Assembly: GCF_001510655.1 (NCBI RefSeq)
Contig: NZ_LMVC01000003.1
Span: 62,001-126,000, forward strand
Origin: Fictibacillus sp. FJAT-27399
Lineage (GTDB): Bacteria; Bacillota; Bacilli; Bacillales; Fictibacillaceae
Direction of reading: 5' to 3'
Length of the DNA: 64,000 nt
This document shows positions 43,263 to 50,621 of the stretch, one piece after another (the first letter of the stretch is position 1; each line of letters opens with the position of its first letter). Below the pieces are notes generated by a model. The model searched no databases. It saw nothing but the letters and a program-made list of their open reading frames with translations, and was not told the origin of the DNA. The position numbers were made by a program, and so were the translations under genes.

Positions 43263-44160
43263 ATATAATATCCAAAGGTATTTTTCTTGTTGGTTTTGGA
43301 AATACCTCGTCAAGTCTGTTCAGATCTTCTATGGTCAATTGAATAGTAGCAGCTTGAGCATTGGCTAAAACATGTTCTTCCTTAACAGCTTTTGGGATAG
43401 CAATTACGTTGTTCGAACGAATGGTCCACGCAAGAGCAATTTGTAATGGTTGCATATTGTATTTTTCCGCAATCTCAATGATGGTTGGATCGCTTAGTAA
43501 TTGTCTTCTTAAGCTTCCTCCCTGGGCCAGGGGACTATAGGCCATAATTGGCATGTTATGTTCATGATGCCAGGGTAGGAGATCATAATCAATTCCTCTA
43601 GAACCTAGATGATATAACACTTGATTTGTCACACATTTTTTTCCGTTAGGGGTATTCCACAACTCAATCATATCTTCCGTATCAAAATTAGAAACTCCCC
43701 ATCTTGCAATTTTACCATCCTTGCGCAGTTTCTCCATTCCTTCAATCGTTTCTGTCAAAGGAACACGGCCTCTCCAGTGTAAAAGATACAAATCAAGATA
43801 ATCTGTTCCTAATCGTTTTAGACTATTTTCACATGCGCTTTCAATCAAATCTAACCCGGAATGATGAGGATATACTTTCGATACTAAAAAAACTTTATCT
43901 CTACGCCCCTTGATTACCTCACCAACCAAACGCTCGGAATCGCCATTTCCGTACATTTCAGCCGTATCGATTAGCTTCATGCCTAGTTCTATTCCAAGTT
44001 GCAAAGCTTTGATTTCTTTGTTTTTCGATTGAGGATTTTCACCCATGTACCATGTTCCTTGACCAATACTTGGAAGAAAGGTTCCATCAGGTAAAGTTAC
44101 GATACGTTTTTCAAGTGAATGCTTCATTCTTAATATTTTTTCATGGTCATGTACACTCAT
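43261..44160 (-). CDS. Aldo/keto reductase
   Basis: An NADPH-dependent oxidoreductase with a TIM barrel, 299 residues. Marks: LPSIGQGTWYMGENPQSKNK, the catalytic LIDTAEMYGNG (Asp and Tyr), VFLVSKVYPHHSGLDL (Lys), YLDLYLLHWRG (His position) and cofactor region AIPKAVKEEHVLANAQA. Closest in style to YvgN/YeaE-type reductases. The ATG at 44160 is used because AAGGGG lies 9 bases before it. It is followed upstream by an SDR gene in the same direction at a distance of 150 bases. Confidence 0.88.
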   Translation of the reverse strand: MSVHDHEKILRMKHSLEKRIVTLPDGTFLPSIGQGTWYMGENPQSKNKEIKALQLGIELGMKLIDTAEMYGNGDSERLVGEVIKGRRDKVFLVSKVYPHHSGLDLIESACENSLKRLGTDYLDLYLLHWRGRVPLTETIEGMEKLRKDGKIARWGVSNFDTEDMIELWNTPNGKKCVTNQVLYHLGSRGIDYDLLPWHHEHNMPIMAYSPLAQGGSLRRQLLSDPTIIEIAEKYNMQPLQIALAWTIRSNNVIAIPKAVKEEHVLANAQAATIQLTIEDLNRLDEVFPKPTRKIPLDII

Positions 44161-44312
44161 TTTCATCATCCCCTTCAAAGCTCACCTTGTTTTTCTTGAA
44201 CTGCAATTCTTCATTTATTACCATTTATTGAAAAATCGGATTATTATTTAAAAAATAAATGTGGCTATAAATTGTTGTAGTATAGCCACAAAAATAACAT
44301 TTTAATGCTCAC

Positions 44313-45029
44313 TTACACCAAGTGAGCTCCGCCATCAATAAGAAGAACAGTACCAGTTGTAAAACCATTTTTCACTAAGTACACGTAGGCCTCTGCAATG
44401 TCTTCAGGCTGTGCCACGCGATTAACAGGTAGCTGCTGTGCAATGTTGCTGTATAAATTTTGTCTTTGCTCGTCAGGCATCCCTCCGTAGAGTGGGGTGT
44501 CTACGATACCAGGTGAAACAACATTTACCCGTATAGGAGCCAGGTCTACTGAAAGCCCTCTAACCAATCCATCGATCGCTGAATTGATCGAAGCAAGTGT
44601 AGTGGCCCCCTGTGGCGGACGGATTCCATAAACACCAGAGGTCAATGTGATAGAACTGGTATCATTTAAGTACGGAATAGCAGCACGAACGGTTGAGTAT
44701 TGCCCCCAAAACTTACTATCAAACGCTTCTCTAACATCCGCAACAGGTAAGTCACTAAAATGACCCATTGCACCTTCACCTGCCGTAACGACAAGGTGAT
44801 CAAAATTCCCTACCATTTTAAAAAAGTCAGCTAGTTTTTCTTCACTGCGAAAATCAATATTGTATGCTTCCACATTACCACCGAGTACATTCTTTGCCTC
44901 CGATAGTTTTGCCTCAGAACGACTTGCAATAATGACTTGAGCAGATTCATCAAGAAATGCCTTTGCTGCGGATAATCCGATACCAGAAGTACCTCCTATT
45001 ACGACTACACGTTTTCCTTTTAATGACAT
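44313..45029 (-). CDS. Short-chain dehydrogenase-like protein lacking the YxxxK pair
   Basis: 238 residues with a clear Rossmann SDR fold: RVVVIGGTSGIGLSAAKAFL (TGxxxGIG loop), VNVVSPGIVDTPLYGG and TTGTVLLIDGGAHLV at the end. The active site is unusual. The Ser region is ITLTSGVYGIRPP, but where Tyr-x-x-x-Lys is expected the sequence is TTLASINSAIDGLV, so Leu and Asn replace Tyr and Lys. The protein is probably a non-canonical SDR with a changed reaction or a binding role. AAGGAGG precedes the ATG. Confidence 0.82.
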   Translation of the reverse strand: MSLKGKRVVVIGGTSGIGLSAAKAFLDESAQVIIASRSEAKLSEAKNVLGGNVEAYNIDFRSEEKLADFFKMVGNFDHLVVTAGEGAMGHFSDLPVADVREAFDSKFWGQYSTVRAAIPYLNDTSSITLTSGVYGIRPPQGATTLASINSAIDGLVRGLSVDLAPIRVNVVSPGIVDTPLYGGMPDEQRQNLYSNIAQQLPVNRVAQPEDIAEAYVYLVKNGFTTGTVLLIDGGAHLV

Positions 45030-45128
45030 TGTATGAACCCTCCTTGAAAAATTCTTTTTAGGTTGTATCTGAAAACAATATTACATACTACTTTTGGTGA
45101 AAATAATATAAACCAACGCTACATTATT

Positions 45129-45641
45129 TTATTTTGCTAATAGTTTTAGCGCTTCACGATTGAATGCAGGGATATCATCTGGAAAACGGCTAGTCACAAT
45201 TTTATTGCTTACCACAACTTCTTCATCTTTGTAGTTAGCCCCTGCATTTTTTAAATCATTACGAATAGATTTGAAACCAGTTATGTCGACGCCTTTTAAC
45301 AGGTCTGTATCGATCAATACTTGTGGTCCATGGCAAATGGCAAAAACAGGTTTGCCTTCTTGGATAAATTCTTTTGCGAATTGACCAAAGCGGTCATCTT
45401 CACGAAGTAAATCAGGGGAGAAACCACCTGGAATAAGCAAAGCATCAAAGTCTGCAGGATTAACCTCATCAATGGCTTTATCAATTTTTACGGTTGCGCC
45501 TTTTTTACCAGTGACTTCATTTCCTGCATGTTTATCAATTGTAATTACTTGATGACCAGCTTCTTTGAATGCTTCTGCAGGTTCTGTAAATTCAACATCC
45601 TCAAATAAATTGGTTATAAGTGTAGCAATTTTTTTGTCCAA
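45129..45641 (-). CDS. DJ-1/PfpI family protein, general stress protein 18 type
   Basis: 170 residues of the class I glutamine-amidotransferase-like DJ-1/PfpI family, members of which are described as deglycases or chaperones in stress. The nucleophile is the Cys of PVFAICHGPQVLI, with FDALLIPGGFSPDLLRED (Glu-type acid) before it and SNKIVTSRFPDDIPAFNREA at the end. Full length. TTG start after AAGGAGG. A second, broken family member lies upstream in the same direction. Confidence 0.9.
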   Translation of the reverse strand: MDKKIATLITNLFEDVEFTEPAEAFKEAGHQVITIDKHAGNEVTGKKGATVKIDKAIDEVNPADFDALLIPGGFSPDLLREDDRFGQFAKEFIQEGKPVFAICHGPQVLIDTDLLKGVDITGFKSIRNDLKNAGANYKDEEVVVSNKIVTSRFPDDIPAFNREALKLLAK

Positions 45642-45752
45642 TCTAAAAACCCTCCTTGTAATCGCAAAAACTTTCTCAAAAAAATGCTTATAATTAATGG
45701 AAGAGGTGGGCTCGAAATTTACTTCCGAACCACTCTCTATCCAACTAAAATA

Positions 45753-46236
45753 CTAACGTAATGCTTTAACAAGGGCTTTTCCAAATTCTTTGGCCCCTTG
45801 TGGACCATCGCCAGTAATAATATCATCGTATGCAACAACATGTTGTTCAACATAGTTAACGTCAACAGCTATCAATTCGTTCTTTTGAACGTCTACTGGA
45901 TAGCAAGTTGCTTCTCTTCCAGAAAGCAAACCAGTTTTAGCAACTGTAACAGCCCTGCACAAATTCCTGTTACAAGAACTTTCTCATTGTAAGCTTGCTT
46001 CAAAAAGCCTTGTAATTTTTGATTTCCCCATAGATGATCATTTGTACCATATCCTCCAATGACCGAAACAACATCAAATTCTGTGGGCGATACGTCCGAA
46101 AAGATAACAGAAGCAGTTGCTTTTCCATCATAGTCACCAGTAATTTCACCTGCCACGGTGCTGGCAATGGTTACTTCGACTCCTGCATTTTCAAGTTCTT
46201 CTTTTGGTTTGAATAACTCATCTTCATTAACAAAAA
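45753..46236 (-). pseudogene. Second DJ-1/PfpI family gene, frameshifted and truncated
   Basis: Reads from about 46236 as [60 protein letters not shown] and VLVTGICAG. Near 45955 the frame shifts and continues VAKTGLLSGREATCYPVDVQ ... VVAYDDIITGDGPQGAKEFG. The nucleophile Cys (GICAG) is kept. The N-terminal strand is missing: at about 46240 the sequence changes into a plus-strand oxidoreductase remnant, so a deletion or rearrangement has joined two broken genes. Confidence 0.8.
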
Positions 46237-46243
46237 AGAATGG

Positions 46244-46674
46244 ACTTTTGATCGGTGCAGCACCCGATACCTTTTTAGGAGCAATGCAGGGCGCTATTGA
46301 GGAAGGAGCGATCGGCCAGCCGGTTGCCGCTACGGCCTTTATGTTAAAGCGCGGACCCGAGAACTGGCATCCAAATCCTCCGTTCTTTTACCAGGTGGGC
46401 GGCGGTCCGATGTATGATATGGGACCTTACTATTTAAACCGGCGAAACCGTTAACTACGAACTGGAACGGATCCAGTCCAACGATAAAGGCGGCCAGACG
46501 AAGTCGCATGTCATTGACCATTTTACCGACTGTGTTCTGAATGGGAAAACTCCTCTCATTACCGGAGAGGAAGGCATGAAGTCGCTGGATGTCATCCTGG
46601 CTGCAATTGAGTCGAACAAGATGAAGCAGATTGTGAAGGTTGGGGTTAGTGTGGGAAAGGTAGGAGTGAATTAA
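46244..46674 (+). pseudogene. Gfo/Idh/MocA-family oxidoreductase remnant
   Basis: Reads [59 protein letters not shown], the substrate domain of an NAD-dependent sugar oxidoreductase. After YYL about 45 codons are deleted and another frame continues NYELERIQSNDKGGQTKSHV, IDHFTDCVLNGKTPLITGEE and the end. The whole NAD-binding domain is missing. The stop at 46672 is followed 17 bases later by repeat copy 2. Confidence 0.8.
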
Positions 46675-46691
46675 ATTCTCCAAAAGTTGAG

Positions 46692-46928
46692 GGGGCTGTC
46701 GAAAATTGACCTTCAGGCATCCCCTTTTCGCGTAAAAAATCTTCAATGAAAAGTTGATTGTAGTGGAAGGTGCGAGACTCCTGCCGGGACTAGCGTGACA
46801 GGTGAGACTCCCGCCGGTGCTTGCACCAAAAAGTAGGCGTTCACGCCGGTAAGGCTCACCGCACGCCCCGCGGAAAGCGAGCACCCTGGAACGGAAATCA
46901 ACAGCTTACAGACTTCTTGGACAGCCCC
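46692..46928 (+). repeat. Terminator-armed interspersed repeat, copy 2
   Basis: 237 bases, same orientation as copy 1. It lacks 9 bases near the left end: GGGGCTGTC joins straight to GAAAATTG, as expected from a deletion between two GTC triplets, which weakens the left-arm stem. CAGGCATCCCC also replaces CAGGCAGCCCC. The right end GGACAGCCCC is intact and lies 17 bases from the stop of the converging VOC gene. Confidence 0.85.
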
Positions 46929-46945
46929 CTTTTCTCGTGTATCCT

Positions 46946-47323
46946 TTATTTGTCTTCCCTTAATAAATAATCATTGCCATCTTGATCTTTGAATGAAAAC
47001 ATGTTTCCAAAAGGCAATCTTAGCATTTCATCTACTTCCACTCCACGTTGTTTCATTTCTTCATAAGCGGATTCTATATCAGTCGTACTGAATAAAACGG
47101 ACGGATGTGCAACTTTAGATGGTTTTTGCTGTTCCATTGCTGCCTTTGAATAAAGAACTAAGGTGGTAAATTCGTCTTCACTTGGTCCCACTTCGATCCA
47201 AGATGCGTTTGGCCCCATAGGCTGGTCCGCTTTTAAAACAAAGTTCATTTTATTGAGCCAAAAATCTTTAGCTTCTTCTTGATCTTGGACATACACCGTT
47301 ATTTTTCCAATTTTATTAATCAT
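46946..47323 (-). CDS. VOC (glyoxalase/bleomycin resistance) superfamily protein
   Basis: A 125-residue two-module VOC metalloenzyme fold: INKIGKITVYVQDQEEAKDF, WIEVGPSEDEFTTLVLYS, HPSVLFSTTDIESAYEEMKQ and a final FGNMFSFKDQDGNDYLLRE. The usual pattern of GlyI-like or dioxygenase-like small proteins; the metal ligands cannot be fixed with confidence and the substrate is unknown. It converges on repeat copy 2. Confidence 0.85.
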   Translation of the reverse strand: MINKIGKITVYVQDQEEAKDFWLNKMNFVLKADQPMGPNASWIEVGPSEDEFTTLVLYSKAAMEQQKPSKVAHPSVLFSTTDIESAYEEMKQRGVEVDEMLRLPFGNMFSFKDQDGNDYLLREDK

Positions 47324-47691
47324 ATTAATCTCCTCTTTATCAAATCGTTATATAAATTGAGTTTATCAACATTTTTAGAATATTCAAGAGAGTTTATACA
47401 TCCTGTAGTTCAGCCCGCAGAAGTTTATGAAAATGATGTGTTTTGCAAGTAAACCTTGTCGAACCGCAAGTAAAGTCCGACTTTTCGCAAGTAATGAAGG
47501 CAAAATCGCAAGTAATGAGAACATTTCCGCAAGTAAAACTTGTCGAATCGCAAGTAACGCCTCAGAAAGAGGAAAATGAGCCACCCTCTAAACATTTTTT
47601 TTGAAAGAATAAAATTAGTAGACTATTTTTCCCCCTAGTAAACATAGGATGTAAAGAGAGAATGGATTATTGGTAGAGTGTGGAGGGATCT
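47324..47691. other. Gene-free region holding a 21-bp periodic repeat
   Basis: Apart from the repeat at 47445-47557 I see no gene. A minus-strand frame of 66 codons across the repeat is caused by the period being a multiple of three and is not called. Confidence 0.5.
47445..47557. repeat. Six GCAAGTAA units at an exact 21-bp period
   Basis: GCAAGTAA starts at 47445, 47466, 47487, 47508, 47529 and 47550, always 21 bases apart; five of the six have a C before it. The 13 bases between are variable but purine/T-rich, and units 1 and 5 share the most (AAACCTTGTCGAA and AAAACTTGTCGAA endings). On the minus strand each unit reads TTACTTGC. The spacing equals two helical turns, so all cores face the same side of the DNA. 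Confidence 0.9.
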
Positions 47692-48159
47692 ATGGGTAAA
47701 AGAGAGCCTATAATCATTTTCATGTTGATGGTCGTGACGGGTTTATATATTGGTTTTAAAGTGAATGATGCGCTGTTTGCAAAATACGTGCAGGCGGCAC
47801 CGGTTTCATCAAATCTCGGACAAGAAAAGCCCTATGATTCAGTCAGCCAGCAAAGAGAAGCCAGAAACCAAACGAAAAAGGAGATAGAGTCAGCGTTTAA
47901 TACGTATATGTCCTACAACTTCGGCGACTTAAATCGGTATCACGCCGTTCTTGATACGCAAGCCATTATCGCGAAGGAAGAAAAGTTCTTTATCATTCAA
48001 TCAAAAAAGGCTGCCTATAATCAACAGGTAAAGAGCTTTTTTGATGTATGTGTGGCGCAGCACTTCAGTGGTACAGAAAGTGATCCGGGGAGGCGAGTGA
48101 ACCAAGTTTGGTTGGTAGACAAGGATTTTACGGTTCTTGAGAAGGATAGAGTGGACTAG
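47692..48159 (+). CDS. Membrane-anchored protein of unknown function
   Basis: 155 residues with an N-terminal anchor (IIIFMLMVVTGLYIGFKV) and an outside domain of about 110 residues rich in Gln, Asn and Lys (QQREARNQTKKEIESAFNTY, LDTQAIIAKEEKFFIIQSKK). No signal-peptidase site is clear. The ATG at 47692 follows GGAGGG. I do not recognise the family. It has its own terminator. Confidence 0.6.
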   Translation: MGKREPIIIFMLMVVTGLYIGFKVNDALFAKYVQAAPVSSNLGQEKPYDSVSQQREARNQTKKEIESAFNTYMSYNFGDLNRYHAVLDTQAIIAKEEKFFIIQSKKAAYNQQVKSFFDVCVAQHFSGTESDPGRRVNQVWLVDKDFTVLEKDRVD

Positions 48160-48220
48160 TTAGGACGCTTTGCGTTGCTTGATTACCACGTCCGGCAATT
48201 CCATTATTGATATAAAGCCG

Positions 48221-48246
48221 AAGCTGTCATTTTTGACAGCTTTTCC
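48221..48246 (+). terminator. Terminator after the membrane-anchored protein gene
   Basis: AAGCTGTC pairs with GACAGCTT over a 6-base loop, followed by TT and CC; a short but clear stem. Confidence 0.6.
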
Positions 48247-48298
48247 TGTTGAGCCCTATACTTTTAACTAATAAATAGAAGAGGGAGGAGGGGTGTTC

Positions 48299-48679
48299 AT
48301 GTTCATAAAACAAGCGTTTGATCAATTTTTGGAGCTTGAGTATGAAAGAGTGGATCAGAAAACGGTTAAAGTGAGCTTACCCGTAAAATCGATGTATCGT
48401 AATAGTCTGGGAGTCGTTCATGGGGGCATTATCTCTTCATTGGCGGATGTAGCCATGTGCAATACGATTGAACCCAATGAAAACAATCAGCAAAAGGTGG
48501 TAACTGTCGACCTAAATGTTTCCTTTTTAAAAGGAGGAAAAGGTGATTTATTAGTTGCGCATGCACAGGTTGTAAAAGAGGGTAGAACACTGACCCATAC
48601 CGAATGCCAAGTCTTTAATGATCAAAAGGAAATGGTTGCTAAAGCAAGTGCCGTCCTTTTTAATGTTGAAGGGGCATAA
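48299..48679 (+). CDS. PaaI-family hotdog thioesterase
   Basis: 126 residues with a single hotdog domain, an acyl-CoA thioesterase type. The catalytic stretch is NSLGVVHGGIISSLADVAMC (the HGG motif and the acidic residue on the long helix), then KVVTVDLNVSFLKGGKGDLL and a final strand KASAVLFNV. The ATG at 48299, six bases after GGAGG, is preferred over the GTG at 48293. The substrate is unknown; phenylacetyl- or medium-chain acyl-CoA are common in the family. Confidence 0.88.
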   Translation: MFIKQAFDQFLELEYERVDQKTVKVSLPVKSMYRNSLGVVHGGIISSLADVAMCNTIEPNENNQQKVVTVDLNVSFLKGGKGDLLVAHAQVVKEGRTLTHTECQVFNDQKEMVAKASAVLFNVEGA

Positions 48680-48732
48680 CATGTTCATTCAACATCCTTT
48701 TACCCTTTATCCCTGTAAAGGACAGGGATTTG

Positions 48733-48741
48733 TGTTATAAT
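48733..48741 (+). promoter_or_regulatory. Extended -10 promoter before the MFS leader
   Basis: TGTTATAAT: a perfect TATAAT with TG in the extended position. A hairpin, TCCCTGT with ACAGGGA (48709-48728), lies where the -35 would be and may end the thioesterase transcript. Start of transcription would be near 48748, giving a leader of about 190 bases. Confidence 0.5.
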
Positions 48742-48798
48742 GGAATTATGACGCTTTTTCAGGCAGCTGCTTTCTACACAAATAGGCTGACTACATAG

Positions 48799-48854
48799 TG
48801 CCAGACCCCCCCACACGAGTAGCGTTTGTGGAGGAGTCGGGCATTTTCTTTTTT
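48799..48854 (+). terminator. Terminator hairpin in the leader of the MFS gene (attenuator candidate)
   Basis: TGCC, GAC, CC and CCACA (48799-48815) pair in order with TGTGG, GG, GTC and GGCA (48827-48843), followed by TTTTCTTTTTT. It lies downstream of the TATAAT promoter and about 80 bases before the GTG of the transporter. The region 48745-48798 that would form the sensing part contains GCAGCTGC and GGCTGACTACATAGTGCC, but I cannot match it to a known riboswitch class. Confidence 0.55.
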
Positions 48855-48937
48855 AGAAAGCACCGCTGTGTTCTGTTGTTTTTCAGGAGTTTCATCATAG
48901 AAGAAAGCTGCACCAAGAATTTTGAGGAGGATGCAAT

Positions 48938-50185
48938 GTGATTTCAAAAAAACAGATTTATCATACTCAATCCGTTTCTAAGCCTGGAGTATGGCTGCTC
49001 ATCCTGGGCATCGTTTTTGCAGGTGCAAATTTAAGGGCACCGTTAACCTGTGTAGGTCCAATCATCGAAATCATTCGTAAAAATACTGGAATGTCCAATA
49101 CATTAGCAGGAATGCTGACTACGCTGCCACTGCTTGCCTTTGCCCTGATCTCACCGGTCGCCCCAAAAATCGCCCGGAGGTTTGGATTGGAGCATACTCT
49201 GTTTGGAGCTTTACTTTTATTGGGAGCAGGTATTCTTTTGCGTTCTGTTCCTTTTACACCAGGTTTGTTCAGCGGGACGATTTTGCTCGGAATTGCCATT
49301 GCGGTGTGTAACGTATTGTTGCCAAGCTTAATCAAAAGAGAATTTCCAAACAAAGTCGGGATGATGACTGGCACCTATTCCGTTTCAATGAATATGTGGG
49401 CTGCTATTGCCTCTGGCGTCAGTATTCCGATTACAAAAGGGTTGGGGTATGGCTGGCGCTTTTCCCTCGTATGCTGGGCACTCATTTCTCTCGTATCCAT
49501 CATTGTGTGGATCCCTCAGCTGCTTCAAAAACAGCATATTCCTAAATCTTCTTCTTCAGGGACGCACCTTTGGGGTTCCGGGCTTGCATGGAAGGTTACC
49601 TTGTTTATGGGGCTGCAATCCACCGTCTTTTATGCCATCATTACCTGGCTCCCGGCTATTTTGCATCAACAGGGGGTTAACCCGACAAAAGCAGGCTGGC
49701 TTTTATCATTAACTCAATTTGCAAGCCTTCCGCCTACTTTTATTGTGCCGATTTTAGCGGGAAGAAGTGCTAACCAGCGCAAGTTAGTAGCTTTCACTGT
49801 CATCTTTTTGCTCTTGGGCTATGCGGGTATTCTTAGTGGAATGACATGGCTCGCACCTGTTTATGTCATCCTGATTGGAATTGGAATCGGATCAGGGTTC
49901 GGCCTTGCTACCATGTTTTTTGTACTGCGAACGCAGAATGCTCATCAAGCTGCAGAGCTTTCAGGGATGGCACAATCTGTCGGGTATTTGCTGGCTGCCA
50001 TAGGACCGGCTCTTTTCGGCTTCCTGCATGATCAGACCCATAGCTGGACGGTTCCGCTTATCATTTTAGTCGTTGCGGCCATACTTCTCTATGTAGTAGG
50101 GATGGGTGCAGGAAGCAACAGCTTTGTTAGAGAAGAAAATGAAAATGATAATGACAATTCCCAGCTTAAACAGAAAGCCTTATAA
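48938..50185 (+). CDS. MFS transporter, CynX/NimT (cyanate/nitroimidazole) family
   Basis: 415 residues with twelve membrane helices. The N-terminal mark GIVFAGANLRAPLTCVGPII is typical of CynX/NimT/YycB transporters, followed by AGMLTTLPLLAFALISPVAP and the loop ARRFGLEHTLFGALLLL. Substrate in B. subtilis relatives is not settled. GTG start after GAGGAGG. It follows a leader with terminator hairpin and sits before a formate dehydrogenase operon; whether it carries a substrate of that pathway is a guess. Confidence 0.88.
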   Translation: MISKKQIYHTQSVSKPGVWLLILGIVFAGANLRAPLTCVGPIIEIIRKNTGMSNTLAGMLTTLPLLAFALISPVAPKIARRFGLEHTLFGALLLLGAGILLRSVPFTPGLFSGTILLGIAIAVCNVLLPSLIKREFPNKVGMMTGTYSVSMNMWAAIASGVSIPITKGLGYGWRFSLVCWALISLVSIIVWIPQLLQKQHIPKSSSSGTHLWGSGLAWKVTLFMGLQSTVFYAIITWLPAILHQQGVNPTKAGWLLSLTQFASLPPTFIVPILAGRSANQRKLVAFTVIFLLLGYAGILSGMTWLAPVYVILIGIGIGSGFGLATMFFVLRTQNAHQAAELSGMAQSVGYLLAAIGPALFGFLHDQTHSWTVPLIILVVAAILLYVVGMGAGSNSFVREENENDNDNSQLKQKAL

Positions 50186-50194
50186 GCGATGGGT

Positions 50195-50238
50195 AAAAAA
50201 ACAGGCTGTTGACCTCACAAGTTCAACAGCCTGTTTTT
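50195..50238. terminator. Bidirectional terminator between MFS and small wHTH genes
   Basis: A long stem, AAAAACAGGCTGTTGA with TCAACAGCCTGTTTTT, with A and T runs on both sides, serving both the transporter (plus) and the 72-residue gene (minus). Confidence 0.85.
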
Positions 50239-50259
50239 ATATATAATTTTTTAAAATTC

Positions 50260-50478
50260 TTATGGCAATAAATACACCTCATAATGTGGATAATCGTTCA
50301 ATTTCTCCCGTTTTAATCTCCCTTCATCCACCAGTGCATTCAGTCCCTGTTCAATTTCCATTGGCTTTACCCCATACAGATCAGCAACCTTCACTGTGGA
50401 TACCGCCATACATTTCGGCACTTTCGTAGATGAAACAATCATCGATTTGACATGCGAAAACAATGCGTCATTCTCCAT
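50260..50478 (-). CDS. Small winged-helix-like protein
   Basis: 72 residues. The order helix (FSHVKSMIVSS), helix-turn-helix (AVSTVKVADLYGVKPMEIEQ, GLNALVDEGRLKREKL) and a final strand pair (HYEVYLLP) fits a minimal winged helix. It is divergent from the formate dehydrogenase operon, 143 bases away, so it could regulate it; this is inference from position. An AAGGAG site lies before the ATG on the minus strand. Confidence 0.65.
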   Translation of the reverse strand: MENDALFSHVKSMIVSSTKVPKCMAVSTVKVADLYGVKPMEIEQGLNALVDEGRLKREKLNDYPHYEVYLLP

Positions 50479-50621
50479 CCATCTAACACTCCTTCTTGAA
50501 TCCTGTCTATAAAAATAGTAACCAATCCTGCTATCTCATATGCAGTTTCCTTTTAATTACTTTCATTTTTGGAAATGCTATGCAAAGGAAATGAAATAAT
50601 GAAAAGAGGGAAGCGCATTCA

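Noticed and set aside
47445-47557. CRISPR array
   Set aside because: The kept core is only 8-9 bases, spacers are 12-13 bases and no cas gene is near.
47384-47584. 66-residue minus-strand frame with Leu-Leu-Ala every seven residues
   Set aside because: The heptads follow from the 21-bp repeat period; no ribosome site and no coding character outside the repeat.
48745-48798. Assignment of the MFS leader to a known riboswitch (purine, guanidine, fluoride, T-box)
   Set aside because: None of the conserved core motifs of these classes could be found; only the terminator is clear.
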